A model generated the notes under the pieces. That model was not told the origin of the DNA, did not search any database, and saw only the letters and a program-made list of their open reading frames with translations. From Bacteroides sp. M10 (GTDB lineage: Bacteria; Bacteroidota; Bacteroidia; Bacteroidales; Bacteroidaceae), in NCBI RefSeq assembly GCF_014334015.1, contig NZ_CP060488.1, positions 1,818,501 to 1,882,500 on the forward strand: a stretch of 64,000 bases of DNA, given 5' to 3'. The position numbers and the translations under genes are program-made. This document shows, one piece after another, positions 1 through 9,745 of this stretch (the first letter of the stretch is position 1; the number at the start of each line of letters is the position of its first letter).

Positions 1-1563
1 GAAACGGTGTTCTTCAAAAGCAAGTTCTACGCGTCTTTCGTTCCTGATTCGCAGACGAAATTGCTCACAGGATAATCCGTAAGGAATGCCTGGCATACCT
101 ACTCTGGAACGTACTGCATTGACTGCGTCTACCGCATCATTGGGTACAGTTCCGGTAGTGGATGCTTCATTAGCTGCCTCTGCATAATTCAAATATAATT
201 CAGCCAGGCGGAACTCTTTGAAGTAGCCATCCAGGTTGCCGGAACGTCCGGATTTATAATGCGAGAACTTACGTGTATAATAGCCGGTACAGGTGTAACG
301 TGCGTTACTGGGATCAAGTGCACAGTTTCCTCCTGTCTTGGTTGAGAGTAGTGCACCGGTTTCCAGGTTTAGTTTGGAACCATCATAATAAATAGAAGCT
401 TTAAGACGTGGATCACGGTTCTCATACGGTTTGGCTTGATTGTAGAGACCTTGAACAGCCGAATTCAAGTTAGGCTGTAGATGATTGGCATCCAGATAAG
501 GGCTCTCTAAATTGAGCAGAGGATAAGATTCTGTCATGTCACCGTTCACAACTTCATAGGCATCAAGTAGCTCTTGCGACGGACACGCACCGGCATCTGT
601 CTGGCCGTCGGTAGTTGGCAGGCCAGCATAATTCCACATATACATCTGTCCAACTTCCATAATGGTTTCTTTGTCATTAACTACCGGCAAGTCAGTGCGC
701 GAATAGAAATACACATCATAAGGAGAATAACCTGCTGTAGCATTCGGCTGTTTCTTATAAAGTTCATAATTGTTCGCCAGACAGTCATCCAGAGACTTTT
801 TAGTAATTTCTGCGGCTTCTGTCCAAGTGATTGTTCCGTCATTGTACAGAGGACTGGCTGCATAGAGTGATATCTGTGAACGGATGGCTGCACAGATGGC
901 TTTTGTCATAACGTGACGGTAGTTCTCCTTATCTAAGGAACGCCATCCCCATTCTTCAACAGTGGGAATATCAATAGCAGCCTGACAATCAGCTAATATT
1001 TGGCGGGCACACTCGCCAAATGTACCTCTTTTAACCTTGGTATAATCGTAGTCGGGAGTTGTTATGATGGGAACACCTCCATAACGTTTCACCAATTGAA
1101 GATAATAGAAAGCGCGTAATGTAAGTACCTGTGCCTTGAAACTGTTACGGATATCTTCTGAGTAGACACTGGCAGTAGGAATATTGGCAAGAAAGATGTT
1201 GCAGGCACGAATCCCTTGATAATAATAATTGTAGTTTTCCGGATTTCCTTCGATGCCCTCCAGCGGATTGCTGAAGGGAGATAATTGTCCTTCATTCCAT
1301 TTGCGGGTAACTCCGTTCTGTAGTTCCCAGGAATCTTTGGCTTCATCCGTACAACCAGCTAGCATGGTATAGTTATAGTTCATTCCGTAATTCAGAATCC
1401 ATCCATAACATTGATTCATATAAGTATACGTTTTACGGTTCGTGGTAAACAAATCGCTGTAATCCGTACGGCCGTCCGGATGATCTTCAATTTCAGTACA
1501 TCCTATGAATGAGGATAATATGAGCAAGGAGAATACTCCTGATATGATTTTATTTATTTTCAT
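1..1563 (-). CDS. SusD-like outer-membrane glycan-binding lipoprotein (C-terminus cut by window edge)
   Basis: The first 521 codons are present and the gene runs off the left edge. SusD proteins sit on the outer surface as a lid over their SusC partner and bind oligosaccharides. The start is an ATG at 1563 giving MKINKIISGVFSLLILSSFIGC, a lipoprotein signal peptide with the lipidated Cys near residue 22. Typical SusD features follow: an aromatic N-terminal half with TPR-like helices (RAFYYLQLVKRYGGVP near residue 155) and, near the edge, the RIRNERRVELAFEEHRF motif that marks the SusD/RagB C-terminal domain. It begins 11 bases after the stop of the SusC gene at 1575-4607, so the two are co-transcribed and form a pair. 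It is the second SusD of this locus. Family assignment is secure; the ligand cannot be read from sequence. Confidence 0.93.
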   Translation of the reverse strand, partial: MKINKIISGVFSLLILSSFIGCTEIEDHPDGRTDYSDLFTTNRKTYTYMNQCYGWILNYGMNYNYTMLAGCTDEAKDSWELQNGVTRKWNEGQLSPFSNPLEGIEGNPENYNYYYQGIRACNIFLANIPTASVYSEDIRNSFKAQVLTLRAFYYLQLVKRYGGVPIITTPDYDYTKVKRGTFGECARQILADCQAAIDIPTVEEWGWRSLDKENYRHVMTKAICAAIRSQISLYAASPLYNDGTITWTEAAEITKKSLDDCLANNYELYKKQPNATAGYSPYDVYFYSRTDLPVVNDKETIMEVGQMYMWNYAGLPTTDGQTDAGACPSQELLDAYEVVNGDMTESYPLLNLESPYLDANHLQPNLNSAVQGLYNQAKPYENRDPRLKASIYYDGSKLNLETGALLSTKTGGNCALDPSNARYTCTGYYTRKFSHYKSGRSGNLDGYFKEFRLAELYLNYAEAANEASTTGTVPNDAVDAVNAVRSRVGMPGIPYGLSCEQFRLRIRNERRVELAFEEHRF

Positions 1564-1574
1564 AACTTCAGTCT

Positions 1575-4500
1575 TTAGAAATTCAGGTTAAGTCCTATGT
1601 TAAATGTTCTGTAAATGGGGTATACAGAGTAGGAATATTGTTCCGGGTCCAGATTATCGAACTTGAGAGATGAGGTGGTCAACAAATTGGCTCCGCTGAT
1701 ATAGAATCTCATTTTCTCCAGTTTCAGCTTACTGCTCCAACGTTTAGGAAGTGTATAACCTAATACTACATTCTTCAATCTCATATAGTTATTTTTGGAA
1801 TAGAAGAATTCATTCGATTGGAGACTTGAAGAGCTTCCTGTGGTCAAAGCCGGATAGCTGATTTTTTCATTTGTCGCATAGCGATCTGCTGTCCAGGCAT
1901 TACGGTGCAGGTCTGTGTACACTCCTTGGTAAGCATTATCGAAGATACCGCATCCACTGTAATAGGCTGCTGTACCTGATACACCTTGTAACTGAACATA
2001 CAGGTCAAAGTTTTTGTATTCCAGTTGAATAGAACCACCATAAGAAAGTGTAGGTAGTGTCTGGGCTTTGTCCATCGGTGCCTGGTCACGCTCATCTATA
2101 TTTCCGTCGTTATTTAAGTCTTTGTAAATGAAATCACCTGGGCGCGGAGAAGCACCAGAGAATCGCAGACCGCTTTTATCTATTTCCTCCTGGCTATTAT
2201 AGTAGCCGTTTCCGTTGGAATAGTCAATCAGATATCCGAACTGTTGTCCTGCAGAATAGCCGGTTTTACGATATGGATAGTAATATCCGCTGGCGGTACG
2301 GTTCAACTCTTTTATGTCAGTCACTTCATTTTTATTGTATCCCATATTCCCTCTGATAGTCATTCTTAATCCACATTTCAGATTCTTGATATAAGATAGT
2401 TCGATATCAAATCCTTTGTTGTTCATCTTACCCAGATTTTCAAATGGCAGATTTTCACTGGCGATACCTTGTGCAGAAGATACACTGTTATCTTGGATAG
2501 CCATTTGGGTCTGTTTCACGTTCCAATAATCAAATGTGATACCTAGTGAGTTGAATAAGGTAACATCTATTCCGTAATTTTGCTGGAAAGATTCTTCATA
2601 GTGGATATATGGATTACCTTGCATACCTTCTACAGTGTGAAAGCCATAGTAGTTGCTTAGTAAGTAACCTGCATCTTTATAACGTACATCCGTAGCATAC
2701 AGGAAGCGGGTGTCAGATATCTGGTCATTACCCAGCCATCCGGCAGATGCGCGTATTTTGAGGAAGGACAACCAATCTGTGTCTTTCAGGAAACTTTCGT
2801 TGGATACCACCCAAGCGGCAGATACTGTCGGGAAGAATTTAAAACGGTTACCCGGTCTGAACTGTTCTGTACCATCGTAGGTAAAGTCTCCCTGTATATA
2901 GTATCGTGAATCATAGCCGTATTTCACATGTCCCATCAATGACAAACGATCGTATGGGAGATCACCGTTTTTCATCATATTCTCATTGAAATAGCTGACA
3001 AATGCATCTACTTCATGTCTGCCTCCAAAAATACGATTATAGTTGATGAATCCTTGGAAGTTGATAAAGTAGCGCATATTAGCGGTCTTGCTTAAACTTA
3101 GAGGAAGAGTGGTGTGAGTACCGAAAAGTCCGCTGCCATTGGCTGCATAACGTGCGTAGTCGGTAGAACCATAGATTGTTCCGTCATAGTTTGCTTCATA
3201 ACCTACTATTCCTTTTACGCTCAATCCTTTAGTCAGGAATCCCAGATCCAGATTCATTCCATAAGCGACGTTCAGATTGATACCTGTTTGATGGCTATAT
3301 CCGGAACGGTTGATAAGTCCGTAAGTAGGATATTCATTGTATTCTGCAGTAATCACTTTTCCGTCTTCGGTGATAGGTCCAGGTACGGTGGGGGCCATCT
3401 GATAGATCGAATTCATGATATCTCCTGTCCCGTTGTATCCTTGATTCATCCGGTCGATAGTGACATTTGTGTTAAGGAAACAGTTTAGATAACGATGCAG
3501 AGTGACGTCCACATTAGCTAAAATGTTGAAGCGATGCAATTTGAGTGCGGGATTATAATTATCATTCTTCTCTGCATCAATCAGGCTGTTTTGGTGAAGA
3601 TAACCGGCATTAACAAGGTATTTAACCCGGTTGTTACCTCCGCTGATATTGACGTTGTAACGTTGCATACTGGCTGCATCATTCATAAAAGTGTCATACC
3701 AGTCGTGTCCCGGCATAGTTCCATCTGTAAATCCGGCTATTTCATATAAAGAATAGAGTGGAGTGCCACCGTCATTGAGTAAGGCCTGGTTACGCATTTG
3801 TGCGTATTCACCGGTACTTACTATTTTAGGACGCTGGGTAGCCTGTTGTATGGAGAAGTCCATGTTCACATTTACTTTAGTACGTCCTATTTCGCCTCTT
3901 TTTGTAGTAATAAGAATTACTCCGGAAGAAGCTCGCGGACCATATAATGCTTTAGCTGCGGCATCTTTCAGAATACTGACAGATTCTACAGTGTTGGCAT
4001 CGAGTGTATTCATATCGAATAGTGGAGCCGGAATTCCATCGAGTACAACCAAAGGTGAATTACCGTTTATGGAATTCAGACCACGTATATACATCGTTGT
4101 TGCATCATCGGCTGGTGTGCTGGTGGATTGGATAGAAGTCAATCCTGCCAAGCGTCCGGTCAGCGTAGCTGAAAATCCGCTATTAGGTGTTTTAACTAAC
4201 TCTTCTCCCTGAACGGTAGAGATTGCTCCTGTATAACCTCCTTTTCTCTCTTTTTGCAGCATGGCTACTTCGAGAGATGTATCCTGACCGGCGATGTCTG
4301 ATATCAGACGAAACTCCACCGGTTTATTCAGAGTGAATTTCATTGTCTGGTTCCGATATCCCGGAATCTTACAAATGACCATACTGGCTCCCGACGGAAT
4401 CTCCATGATAAATTTTCCGTCTTTGTCACTGCTTGTGGTGTATTCAGGATTGTCCGGAACAGAAATGATTGCGCCGTCTAAAGGTTCGTTGCTCTCATTC

Positions 4501-4607
4501 CGCACCACACCGGATATAACTTCTTGCACTTGTGCCCGGCATACTTCATTGCCTGTGAACAGGCATACGATGCACAAAAGTGTGATTATTCTGTTTTTCA
4601 TATACAT
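1575..4607 (-). CDS. SusC-like TonB-dependent outer-membrane transporter (second pair of PUL 1)
   Basis: This 1010-residue protein is a SusC/RagA-family porin that imports oligosaccharides with energy from TonB-ExbBD. A signal peptide (residues about 1-25, ending CRAQ) is followed by a carboxypeptidase-D-like beta-sandwich (about 29-110), a plug domain (about 125-235, with YIRGLNSINGNSPLVVLDG and SILKDAAAKALYG) and a C-terminal beta-barrel ending in an aromatic strand (FNIGLNLNF). The conserved TonB-box-like stretch EVVVVGYGTQKK found in the other two SusC proteins here is absent; the equivalent position reads SLEVAMLQKERKGG. Two start codons lie six bases apart (MYMKNR); the second, at 4601, is as likely. 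It follows the SusD at 4620-6458 by 12 bases, making a SusC-SusD-SusC-SusD order in one transcript. Confidence 0.95.
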   Translation of the reverse strand: MYMKNRIITLLCIVCLFTGNEVCRAQVQEVISGVVRNESNEPLDGAIISVPDNPEYTTSSDKDGKFIMEIPSGASMVICKIPGYRNQTMKFTLNKPVEFRLISDIAGQDTSLEVAMLQKERKGGYTGAISTVQGEELVKTPNSGFSATLTGRLAGLTSIQSTSTPADDATTMYIRGLNSINGNSPLVVLDGIPAPLFDMNTLDANTVESVSILKDAAAKALYGPRASSGVILITTKRGEIGRTKVNVNMDFSIQQATQRPKIVSTGEYAQMRNQALLNDGGTPLYSLYEIAGFTDGTMPGHDWYDTFMNDAASMQRYNVNISGGNNRVKYLVNAGYLHQNSLIDAEKNDNYNPALKLHRFNILANVDVTLHRYLNCFLNTNVTIDRMNQGYNGTGDIMNSIYQMAPTVPGPITEDGKVITAEYNEYPTYGLINRSGYSHQTGINLNVAYGMNLDLGFLTKGLSVKGIVGYEANYDGTIYGSTDYARYAANGSGLFGTHTTLPLSLSKTANMRYFINFQGFINYNRIFGGRHEVDAFVSYFNENMMKNGDLPYDRLSLMGHVKYGYDSRYYIQGDFTYDGTEQFRPGNRFKFFPTVSAAWVVSNESFLKDTDWLSFLKIRASAGWLGNDQISDTRFLYATDVRYKDAGYLLSNYYGFHTVEGMQGNPYIHYEESFQQNYGIDVTLFNSLGITFDYWNVKQTQMAIQDNSVSSAQGIASENLPFENLGKMNNKGFDIELSYIKNLKCGLRMTIRGNMGYNKNEVTDIKELNRTASGYYYPYRKTGYSAGQQFGYLIDYSNGNGYYNSQEEIDKSGLRFSGASPRPGDFIYKDLNNDGNIDERDQAPMDKAQTLPTLSYGGSIQLEYKNFDLYVQLQGVSGTAAYYSGCGIFDNAYQGVYTDLHRNAWTADRYATNEKISYPALTTGSSSSLQSNEFFYSKNNYMRLKNVVLGYTLPKRWSSKLKLEKMRFYISGANLLTTSSLKFDNLDPEQYSYSVYPIYRTFNIGLNLNF

Positions 4608-4619
4608 TCTGTTTTATGA

Positions 4620-6458
4620 TTACCATCCTGCATTTTGCCACGTCTGTCCTGTCGTGCCTTCCAATACGGCTGCTTCACTGGCAGGGATAGGATATACGTG
4701 CCATTTCTTTTCATAACTCATTTTACTCGGTTTGCTGCCGTCCGTTCCCAAATTGATTCTTTCATAAGAGAATGAGTTTCCATTTTTGGTGATTCTCATA
4801 CCTGTGGTAAACTTCTCATTTTCCATATTCTCATTGGCGGGTGTCCAGCGGCGGATATCGAAATATCTGTCTTCTTCACAAGCCAGCTCTATCTGGCGTT
4901 CGTGGCGTACCAATAAACGAGCTTCGTTCTTGTCGTTTGTCGACAGATCAACCGAAGGATCAAAACCTGCACGGTGACGGATTTCATTGATCCATTCCAG
5001 ACCTTCGGGAAGGTGTCCGCTTTCAATAGCGGCTTCGGCGGCATTCAGATAAATTTTGCCTAATCGGTAAAAACGGAAACGGCCATCATATCCAGCCACT
5101 CCGGCTGCCTTACAGTTACCGTTTACCATTCTTTTTCTCCAATAATAACCGGTACGTGTGTTCGTATTTCCACTTGTACGGATTTCGCTATTTCCTCCCA
5201 CGTACGTTTCTACTACTGCCGGTTCCTTTCCTAACAGCACAGGACTGTTATTATAAAAGACTGTAGCCTGGAAACGAGGATCACGTCCCTTATAAGGGTT
5301 AGCTGGGTCATAGCCGCTATTAGGGTTATAATTAGGTGACAGATGCTTCTCGTCGTTATAAGGTTTCGATAAATCCAGTACAGGCTTTCCTGTTGCCAGC
5401 ATATCATAGGCGTCTACTAATTCTTGGGAAGGAACAATGGTTAATTGAGCGTTTCCCAATACCGGAGCTCCGATAACGTCATACAAAGGATTGGTGTATG
5501 GGTCGGGCCAATAGCCTTCGGTACTTTGCCAGATTGTTTCTTTATCACTGGGATCTGTTCCGATATAGTTGTTGAGCGTAAAGTACTCCATATAAGCATT
5601 GTTATAGTACTTTTCTGTATCCGCACATTTGGTATATAATTCATATCCATTGGCTTTCAGCTGTTCTAGACAGTCTTTGTTGATTGTGTAAGCCCATTCC
5701 CAAAGATCCTTGCCACCATTGTTGTAAGTGCTGGCTGCGAATAGAGATGCTTCGGAACGGATAGCCATTGCGATGCCTTTGGTCATTCTGATCTTCTCGT
5801 TGAGTGTTGTCAGTCGCCAAGGAAGGTTGCTGGATTGCAAAGCTACTTCGCAATCATCTACAATGAATCGGGCACAGTCTTCGAAAGTAGGACGTGATAG
5901 AGTTGAATAATCATAGTCTAACCCGTATGGCTCTTTCTCAATAGGCACAGGACCATACCATTTCAGTAACTCCATATAGAAATAAGCACGGAGTACATGA
6001 GCCTCTGCTACCCAACGGTCACGGTCGCTTTCGCTTGGTATGGCGGCGGTGGCTGCCCGTTGAAGGAATGTGTTGATAATACGGATTTGCCCCCAGTATA
6101 ACTGCCAGTATCCTCCTTCTGAGTAGGTGTCGCCCATATCTCTGCGAACGTCGAGATAGAAGTCGGTGGTGGTACAGTTGCCGGATGCGGCATGTGCAAA
6201 GCCGGCACCGGAACCATCCGTGCAATCCCACGCTTCATCACTAAGTGCTACGGGATAGTTGCTCCAAAAATGATATCGCAAACTCTTTTTAGGCAGATAG
6301 TCAAAGCAAGTACTGAAATAAGCTTTAGTCAGATCGGGATCCTGGAATACTTCGTCCAGTGATAATCTTCCGTCGGGAGCTACATCCAACGCTTCATTAC
6401 AAGAACTGAATGTGAGCAGGGAAGCAAACATGCATATATAAATAAATCTTTTTTTCAT
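4620..6458 (-). CDS. SusD-like outer-membrane glycan-binding lipoprotein (first pair of PUL 1)
   Basis: This is a 612-residue SusD/RagB-family surface lipoprotein. Its signal peptide ends in a lipobox (LLTFSSC, Cys near residue 20), so it is expected to be lipidated and surface exposed over the SusC encoded just upstream (6478-9717, 19-base gap). Family signatures are the N-terminal LDVAPDGRLSLDEVF, the helical-repeat region (HVLRAYFYMELLKWYGPVP) and the C-terminal RLGKIYLNAAEAAIE, RHERQIELACEEDRYFDIRRW and HVYPIPASEAAVLE. Length is usual for the family. Upstream of it are SusC, a leucine-rich-repeat lipoprotein and the GH36 enzymes; downstream is a second SusC/SusD pair. Assignment is secure, ligand unknown. 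Confidence 0.96.
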   Translation of the reverse strand: MKKRFIYICMFASLLTFSSCNEALDVAPDGRLSLDEVFQDPDLTKAYFSTCFDYLPKKSLRYHFWSNYPVALSDEAWDCTDGSGAGFAHAASGNCTTTDFYLDVRRDMGDTYSEGGYWQLYWGQIRIINTFLQRAATAAIPSESDRDRWVAEAHVLRAYFYMELLKWYGPVPIEKEPYGLDYDYSTLSRPTFEDCARFIVDDCEVALQSSNLPWRLTTLNEKIRMTKGIAMAIRSEASLFAASTYNNGGKDLWEWAYTINKDCLEQLKANGYELYTKCADTEKYYNNAYMEYFTLNNYIGTDPSDKETIWQSTEGYWPDPYTNPLYDVIGAPVLGNAQLTIVPSQELVDAYDMLATGKPVLDLSKPYNDEKHLSPNYNPNSGYDPANPYKGRDPRFQATVFYNNSPVLLGKEPAVVETYVGGNSEIRTSGNTNTRTGYYWRKRMVNGNCKAAGVAGYDGRFRFYRLGKIYLNAAEAAIESGHLPEGLEWINEIRHRAGFDPSVDLSTNDKNEARLLVRHERQIELACEEDRYFDIRRWTPANENMENEKFTTGMRITKNGNSFSYERINLGTDGSKPSKMSYEKKWHVYPIPASEAAVLEGTTGQTWQNAGW

Positions 6459-6477
6459 ATCGGTTTTGTTTTAGCCG

Positions 6478-9400
6478 TTAAAATGTAATATTCAAACCTA
6501 CATTGTACGTACGCATTGTCGGATAGGCTGCCGGACTGTTTTGTTCGGGATCGAAGCTGTCAGTCTTGAGGTGAGTCCATGTATACAAGTTATTACCGCT
6601 TAAATAGAAACGTACATTGGAAGCACCGATTTTCTTGCTGATACTTTCCGGTAATGTATATCCTACTTCTGCATTTTTCAGACGTATATACGAGGCATCC
6701 ATGATAAAGAAGTCGTTGGGCTGCAAGCTCGGACCGCCACTACTGGACAGACGAGGATACGTAATCTTTTCGTGATTATTATAACGTTCTTCGCTCCAAC
6801 GTTCCATGTGCATCTTGTAAAAGTTGCCGCTACTTTCATAAATACCAGCTCCTGAATAAGTTTTGCTGTATTGGCCTACTCCCTGCAACATGATAGAAAC
6901 ATCGAATCCTTTCCAGTTGGCAGATAAAGAGAAACCGTAGTTGATGCGGGGCAATAGGGAGGAATAGCCAATGGGAGCTTTGTCACGGTCATTGATGACA
7001 CCGTCTCCGTTGAGATCTTTATAAATAAAGTCTCCGGGTTCCGGTGTTCCTACACCTTCGTAAGTCAGTCCGCTCTTGGCAATACTCTCGTCACTATAGA
7101 AGAATCCTGTGCCGTCACGCCCTTTTTCAGGATCATAACTGCGGTCGATGATATATCCCCAGTTTTGTCCTAATGAGAAGCCGGTGGTGCGGGTGCGATA
7201 AGCATAATCCTTACCTAATAGTGGCTCGTCATATTCCAATACTTTGTTTTTGGCATAACTGAAGTTTGCATTAGCAGAAACAGATAGCCCGTTTTTGAAT
7301 TGTTTCTGATATCCGAGGACCATTTCGAATCCCTGATTCTTTACTTCACCATCGTTCATCAAAGGAAGAGCGGATGAGGGAAGACCTTGAATCATAGGAG
7401 TAGTCTGCGGGATAATCAGAATATTTTTTCTTTTTTCAACAAAGTAGTCAAATGAGAAGGAAAGATCATGATACAAGGATATGTCTATACCATAATTCTG
7501 TTTTTCAGCTGTTTCCCATGTGATGCTTTTGTTTCCTATATAGTTTTCGGCTATCTTGTAACCTTGTCCCCAACCGGAACCATTGGAAGCATATCCCAAG
7601 CTTGGGGATAACCAATGATCTCCTTTACTGTCGGTGACTACGGAATATTGACTGATATTATCCAGATAAAGGAAACGGGCTGAACCGAAGGCGTCGTTAC
7701 CAACTTTTCCCCAAGAAGCTCTTAACTTCAGATTGGTCAAAACCGGATTATCCTGAAGGAAGCCCTCATTAGTAATCAGCCAACCGAAAGAGGCAGCCGG
7801 GAAGAGACCGAATCGTTTGTCCGGTGAAAATTGTTCAGAGCCGTTATAACCTACGTTGACCTCCGCAAAATAACGTCTGTCATAGTCATAAGTTGCACGT
7901 CCGGCAATACCGATGACGTTGTAAGGAAGCAGTAGGTCACCGGATGTTTCTTTGGATTCTTTGATGTCCCGTTGAGCTAGAAACATAGCAGTGACATTAT
8001 GCTTTCCGGCGAAGGTCTGGTTATAGTTGATTTGTCCCTGTAAGTTCATAACCCAATAAGATTCGGAAGACTTTGTGAGTTCAATCGGGCCGTCTTCGTC
8101 CTCCAGGCTAGGATGGCGATTGATAAACAAATGCTCTCCTGAAGCTAATGTCTGATACGTATACCAGGTATAGGAACGTTTTCCGATTGTTTTCCCAAAT
8201 CCTTTGGAGTCGAAAGATACCTGGCCTTTGACAGAGAGTCCTTTAGTGATAAATCCCAAATCTATTTCTACTCCTCCGATAACATTGATTCCCGATCTGG
8301 TTTCCAGTTGATAGCCCGAACGGTTGATTAGCGGATATGCACTCAATGAATTGTTGGCGGGATCTTCTACGGATAATCCGGCACCAATAGGGAAAGTACG
8401 TATAGCATCGGTAGCGTATGCACCTTCCGGGGTGAGATACATGGAAGTAGGGCGTGAGGTCAAAGCGCTGTTGAATACACTTGACATACTTGCGGAAGTT
8501 CCGTTGATCCGTTCCAGATAAGAGGAAGCGTTTAGGTTTATTTTTACCGATTTATTGACTTTGTAGTCGATATTTGAGCGGAAGTTGTAGCGGTCTAATG
8601 AAGACTGGGCATTGTATCCCAACTTGGATTTAGGTTCTACGTTGAACATACCTCCCTGATGCAGATAGCCTGCACTTACAAAGTATTGAAGTTTGTCCGA
8701 ACCTCCTGAAACGTTTATGTTGGCTCTGGTCATGGGAGCATAATCTCTGAACAAAATATCTTGCCAGTTATTATTCGGATAAAAATCCGGATCTACAGGA
8801 TTGCCTGTTTTCCATGAATCGAACTTATCAATGTCCGGTCCGAAGAATTCAGCGGAATTTCCGTCGTTCACGAGTGCTTCATTGCGAAGTCTGACCCAAT
8901 CCCATGAATCCAGACGTTCGGGTTTGAAAGCGATTTCCTGCATGCTGAACTCTACATTGGCACTGATACGGGCAGTTCCTTTTTCACCTCTACGAGTGGT
9001 AATCATTATCACTCCGTTGGCACCACGTACTCCGAATACTGCTGTTGCGGAAGCATCTTTCAATACGGAGATATTAGCAATCTCGTTTGGGTCGATAGAT
9101 CGCATATCGTCTACAGCTACTCCATCTACCATAATTAATGGGTTTGTTCCGTTTGTAGTGGCAGCACCACGCAGGAACATGGTGACTTCGTCACGTCCCG
9201 GTTCACCGGAGGTCTGGATAGTTGTCAATCCTGGGAGTTTTCCGGATAAAGCGGAACTTAGGTTGGGTGATGAGGATTTCATCAAATCTTTTCGATCAAT
9301 GGAAGCTACGGAACCGATGACGGAAACCTTTTTCTGGGTACCGTAAGCTACCACTACAACTTCCTCCAGGTTCGCTACGTCCGGATGCATGATGATACGC

Positions 9401-9717
9401 ATGTCTTTTTTAGCAGGAATGTCCTGTTTTTGATAACCTACATAACTGATTTCCAGTATAGCGTTTGGGGCAACCGATAAAGAGAAACGACCGTCTATGT
9501 CTGTAATAGTACCATTCGTTGCTGCTCCTTTTTCCATGACGGAAGCTCCGATCAGGCTTTCACCGGACTCGTCTACGACGACTCCGGAGGCTGTTATTTT
9601 AGACTGTTGCTGTGTCAGGGTAGCATCTCCGATATCCGATGCATTTCCTGTAACGGGAATACAGATTCCCAACCCAAGCAACAGGCACATTTTGTATAGC
9701 CAATAACTTCTTTTCAT
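6478..9717 (-). CDS. SusC-like TonB-dependent outer-membrane transporter (first pair of PUL 1)
   Basis: This 1079-residue SusC-family importer has a signal peptide (about 1-26), a carboxypeptidase-D-like domain (about 42-118, SGVVVDESGESLIGASV), a TonB-box-like segment EEVVVVAYGTQKK starting at about residue 118, a plug domain (FLRGAATTNGTNPLIMVDG, then SVLKDASATAVFGVRGANG) and a long beta-barrel ending TYNVGLNITF. Unlike the SusC at 49194-52694 it has no STN domain, so it is not expected to signal through an anti-sigma factor; a LacI-type regulator at the head of the locus is the likely control. It lies 28 bases after the leucine-rich-repeat lipoprotein and 19 bases before its SusD partner. 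It probably carries glycan fragments trimmed by the surface enzymes of the same locus. Confidence 0.96.
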   Translation of the reverse strand: MKRSYWLYKMCLLLGLGICIPVTGNASDIGDATLTQQQSKITASGVVVDESGESLIGASVMEKGAATNGTITDIDGRFSLSVAPNAILEISYVGYQKQDIPAKKDMRIIMHPDVANLEEVVVVAYGTQKKVSVIGSVASIDRKDLMKSSSPNLSSALSGKLPGLTTIQTSGEPGRDEVTMFLRGAATTNGTNPLIMVDGVAVDDMRSIDPNEIANISVLKDASATAVFGVRGANGVIMITTRRGEKGTARISANVEFSMQEIAFKPERLDSWDWVRLRNEALVNDGNSAEFFGPDIDKFDSWKTGNPVDPDFYPNNNWQDILFRDYAPMTRANINVSGGSDKLQYFVSAGYLHQGGMFNVEPKSKLGYNAQSSLDRYNFRSNIDYKVNKSVKINLNASSYLERINGTSASMSSVFNSALTSRPTSMYLTPEGAYATDAIRTFPIGAGLSVEDPANNSLSAYPLINRSGYQLETRSGINVIGGVEIDLGFITKGLSVKGQVSFDSKGFGKTIGKRSYTWYTYQTLASGEHLFINRHPSLEDEDGPIELTKSSESYWVMNLQGQINYNQTFAGKHNVTAMFLAQRDIKESKETSGDLLLPYNVIGIAGRATYDYDRRYFAEVNVGYNGSEQFSPDKRFGLFPAASFGWLITNEGFLQDNPVLTNLKLRASWGKVGNDAFGSARFLYLDNISQYSVVTDSKGDHWLSPSLGYASNGSGWGQGYKIAENYIGNKSITWETAEKQNYGIDISLYHDLSFSFDYFVEKRKNILIIPQTTPMIQGLPSSALPLMNDGEVKNQGFEMVLGYQKQFKNGLSVSANANFSYAKNKVLEYDEPLLGKDYAYRTRTTGFSLGQNWGYIIDRSYDPEKGRDGTGFFYSDESIAKSGLTYEGVGTPEPGDFIYKDLNGDGVINDRDKAPIGYSSLLPRINYGFSLSANWKGFDVSIMLQGVGQYSKTYSGAGIYESSGNFYKMHMERWSEERYNNHEKITYPRLSSSGGPSLQPNDFFIMDASYIRLKNAEVGYTLPESISKKIGASNVRFYLSGNNLYTWTHLKTDSFDPEQNSPAAYPTMRTYNVGLNITF

Positions 9718-9745
9718 AACTATAACGTTTAAGATTGTTTTCTGT

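Noticed and set aside
8801..9346. 181-codon plus-strand frame opposite the SusC plug region
   Set aside because: It is antisense to a strongly conserved SusC domain and has no features of its own; other long antisense frames in this window were rejected for the same reason.
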